Origin: UMGS1883 sp045636425 | GTDB lineage: Bacteria > Bacillota > Clostridia > UMGS1883 | Reading direction: 5' to 3' | NCBI GenBank assembly: GCA_045636425.1 | Contig: JAZTXM010000011.1 | Coordinates: forward strand, 19,089 to 83,088 | Length of the DNA stretch: 64,000 nt | Shown: positions 62,077 through 64,000 of the stretch, one piece after another | How positions within the stretch are numbered: the first letter of the stretch is position 1 | How the letters are laid out: each line of letters starts with the position of its first letter | Made by a program: the position numbers and the translations under genes | The notes under the pieces: generated by a model | What the model saw: only the letters and a program-made list of their open reading frames with translations | What the model was told of the DNA's origin: nothing | The model's database searches: none

Positions 62077-62916
62077 ATGATTATTGCGAAAATTCACAAT
62101 GTATACAAAAGCCTGACCGCCACCGAGCAAAGGATAGCCTCGTATATTCTTGAAAATCCGATGGAAGTTATATCCATGACTATCTCGCATCTTGCGGAGA
62201 AATGCGGCAGTGCTCCGTCGGCAGTGAACAGAATGTGTAAATCTATTGGGGTAGATGGCTTTGCAAAGCTTAAAATTGAGCTTGCGGTAAATTTGGCGAA
62301 ATCTTCATCGCCTACGAAGCTTCCCTCTTTCGGAAAGGATAAAAATCCTAAAACAATATTTACCCATGTTTTCAATTCAGGAATAGAAACACTCAAAAAC
62401 ACTCTTGAAATGCTGGATTTTGAATGTGTTCGGGCTATTGCGGATAAAATATCAAAAGCTCCCCGCACGTTGATTTTCGGTGTGGGAACATCCTCTGTTA
62501 TAGCGAGCGATGCGGCATACAGATTTTCACAGCTTGGAATAGAGGCGTATGCGTATTCAGATATATTGCAAATGAACGTTATGGCGAGGAACATGAAAAA
62601 AGGGGAATTGGCGATAGGTATATCCCACAGCGGTAATACAAAGGCTGTTGTGGAAGCAGTCCGCCATGCAAAGAGCACAGGTGCGGATACTGTTGCTCTG
62701 AGCAGCTTTTCCGAAAACTTTCTGTGCAGGGAAGCGGATAAAAGTATAGTCGTATTTGCCGATGAGGAAAACTATCCCATTGAAGCCGTGTCCGCACGTG
62801 TTGCACATATGTGCATTATTGATGCACTGATGATGACCCTGGCATCAATGAAATATGAAAATTTTGAAGAGCATATTCAAATAAGAAATAAAGCTCTTGA
62901 GGAAATGAGGTATTAA
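62077..62916 (+). CDS. MurR/RpiR family transcriptional regulator
   Basis: The 279-residue product has an N-terminal RpiR helix-turn-helix (about 1-75; LTATEQRIASYILENPMEVI and APSAVNRMCKSIGVDGFAKL) and a C-terminal SIS sugar-phosphate domain (about 115-250; IFGVGTSSVIASDAAYRFSQ and GISHSGNTKAVVEAVRHAKS). It likely responds to a sugar phosphate and controls its own operon with the AEC permease two bases downstream. Confidence 0.92.
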   Translation: MIIAKIHNVYKSLTATEQRIASYILENPMEVISMTISHLAEKCGSAPSAVNRMCKSIGVDGFAKLKIELAVNLAKSSSPTKLPSFGKDKNPKTIFTHVFNSGIETLKNTLEMLDFECVRAIADKISKAPRTLIFGVGTSSVIASDAAYRFSQLGIEAYAYSDILQMNVMARNMKKGELAIGISHSGNTKAVVEAVRHAKSTGADTVALSSFSENFLCREADKSIVVFADEENYPIEAVSARVAHMCIIDALMMTLASMKYENFEEHIQIRNKALEEMRY

Positions 62917-62918
62917 TA

Positions 62919-63851
62919 ATGAACCTTTTTAATTCAACACTTAATCAGACTGCGTTTCTTTTCGCTTTTATAGCTATAGGCTATATTCTTGCAAAGCTTA
63001 AATATATCCCCGAGAATTCTTCCACCGTTTTGTCAAAGCTTGAAAATGCACTTTTCATTCCTGCATTGGTGGGAGGCACTTTTATTTCGGATTTCACTGT
63101 GGAAAAGCTTTCCTCCATGTGGAAGGTACTTCTTGTAAGCAGTATTCTCCTCTTAATTGCAGCACCCCTTGCAGTTCTTGTTTCCAAATGCATTACAAAG
63201 GATAAATACATTCGCAATATCTTTACTTATGGGCTTGCTTTTTCAAATTTCGGATTTATGGGAAATGCGGTTGTAAAAGCGCTTTTCCCCGAAATTTTTA
63301 CGGAATATATCATATTCACACTTCCTTTGTGGACGCTTATCTATCTGTGGGGCGTGCCTTCACTTCTTATTTCCGATTCTAACGAAAAACCGACCCTTTC
63401 GCAAAAACTCAGAAATTTCCTTAACCCAATGTTCATAGGTATGATATTGGGTATGGTAATCGGACTTTCAGGGATTAAGCTTCCCTCGTGGATAAGCTCT
63501 GTTATAGAGGTATCGGGAAACTGCATGTCTCCCGTGGCAATGCTTCTTACAGGTATCACCGTTTCACGCATCAGCCTTAAAAAGACCTTTACAAATGTGC
63601 GTATTTACGCCGTTTCTTTAGTAAGGCTTATTATATTCCCACTTGCTTTTGTTTTTGCGGCACAGTTTATACCAATGGATAAAACATTGTTTATCTGTGC
63701 ACTCTGCTCGCTTGCAATGCCCTTGGGGCTTAATACAGTGGTAATTCCCAGTGCATACGGAAAAGATACATCGGTAGCGGCAGGCATGGCAGTGGTGTCA
63801 CATCTTCTTTCCTGCATCACAATTCCCATACTCTTTACGCTCATTGGGTAA
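62919..63851 (+). CDS. AEC (auxin efflux carrier) family permease
   Basis: The 310-residue protein has about ten spans with the family's two-half layout: FAFIAIGYILAKLKYIPENS at the N-terminus, ALAFSNFGFMGNAVVKALF-type stretch near 107 (GLAFSNFGFMGNAVVK), NPMFIGMILGMVIGLSGIKL near 168 and a C-terminal SLAMPLGLNTVVIPSAYGKD near 270. Members export or import small carboxylates such as malate. It is co-transcribed with the RpiR-type regulator, hinting at a sugar- or carboxylate-linked role. Confidence 0.9.
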   Translation: MNLFNSTLNQTAFLFAFIAIGYILAKLKYIPENSSTVLSKLENALFIPALVGGTFISDFTVEKLSSMWKVLLVSSILLLIAAPLAVLVSKCITKDKYIRNIFTYGLAFSNFGFMGNAVVKALFPEIFTEYIIFTLPLWTLIYLWGVPSLLISDSNEKPTLSQKLRNFLNPMFIGMILGMVIGLSGIKLPSWISSVIEVSGNCMSPVAMLLTGITVSRISLKKTFTNVRIYAVSLVRLIIFPLAFVFAAQFIPMDKTLFICALCSLAMPLGLNTVVIPSAYGKDTSVAAGMAVVSHLLSCITIPILFTLIG

Positions 63852-63885
63852 AATCTGACAAAAATGTAGGTTTGTCAATGATGTG

Positions 63886-64000
63886 TTACAAAATTGGTTT
63901 AAAAATTTCACCGTCATCAAGAAAAGCTTTTAAATACTCGGCAGGAGCTTTCCAATGAAGTGGTCTCATAGGAAACTTATTGTATTTATAGTTATGCACC
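63886..64000 (-). CDS. Transposase, C-terminal end (partial, runs out of window)
   Basis: The minus strand has an open frame entering from the window edge and stopping at 63886. Its last residues read HNYKYNKFPMRPLHWKAP then AEYLKAFLDDGE. The RPLxWKxPxEYL-like end resembles the tail of DDE integrase-core transposases (IS3/IS481-like). Only about 37 codons are visible, so the family is uncertain. A short inverted repeat TGACAAA..TTTGTCA (63857-63878) just downstream may mark the element end. Confidence 0.55.
   Translation of the reverse strand, partial: VHNYKYNKFPMRPLHWKAPAEYLKAFLDDGEIFKPIL

Noticed and set aside
1..64000. CRISPR array or rRNA genes
   Set aside because: No regularly spaced direct repeats and no rRNA-like sequence were seen on either strand.

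Overview
The window reads as chromosomal DNA of a spore-forming anaerobic member of the Clostridia. The support is spoIVA, spoVT, an alpha/beta-type small acid-soluble spore protein, a rubrerythrin, Firmicutes-type operons (cdaA-cdaR, trmR with a U32 peptidase gene, ruvCAB, UPF0237-UPF0210) and Gram-positive signals: AGGAGG ribosome sites, frequent TTG/GTG starts, TTGACA-N17-TATAAT promoters and a LexA box of the Bacillus type. The species cannot be named from the sequence.

Positions 1-7340 form an AT-rich accessory segment unlike the rest. On the minus strand it carries an FRG-domain gene (5063-6904) and a very large gene (1602 codons visible from 4806, running out of the window). The large gene encodes a GHKL ATPase, a STAS-like segment and two phosphoribosyltransferase-like domains. 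The pair lies just downstream (3') of an intact tRNA-Leu(CAG) and a second tRNA-Leu copy that breaks off inside the T arm. This looks like a tRNA-linked island with a candidate undescribed conflict or defence system and is the strongest novelty here.

Positions 7430-14430 hold a pyrimidine operon, pyrC-K-D-F-E-B-I, followed by a polysaccharide deacetylase gene. A 279-bp MITE-like element sits between pyrF and pyrE. Positions 14415-26390 are mostly housekeeping: an ion permease, a DUF1846 protein, a spore protein, an SOS-controlled LysM protein resembling the division inhibitor YneA, a tiny tandem-repeat cysteine protein, tagA, tRNA wobble-modification genes (trmR and a U32 gene), ruvCAB and a cell-wall amidase. 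Positions 26392-34413 are a second accessory block: an AraC regulator divergent from a U32-like gene, a second MITE-like element, three tandem QueG-like iron-sulfur proteins, a beta-lactamase-fold hydrolase and a frameshifted Gfo/Idh/MocA oxidoreductase.

Positions 34422-44290 hold c-di-AMP synthesis (cdaA-cdaR), a cysteine desulfurase with DUF3343, and an envelope and division operon (PucR-type regulator, ftsE, ftsX, an M23 coiled-coil hydrolase, an S41 protease and a D,D-carboxypeptidase homologue lacking its catalytic residues). Positions 44381-57180 hold rubrerythrin, engB, lon, a PrsA/SurA-like foldase, two AbrB-fold regulators including spoVT, ACT plus UPF0210 genes, a second AraC regulator, vanZ, spoIVA, a lipid kinase and birA. 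Positions 57184-64000 hold deoD, a lysine riboswitch controlling an NhaC-family transporter, dtd, a CLC-family transporter of probable fluoride type, a 43-residue membrane peptide, an RpiR-type regulator with an AEC permease, and the 3' end of a transposase gene at the window edge. No CRISPR array or rRNA was seen.
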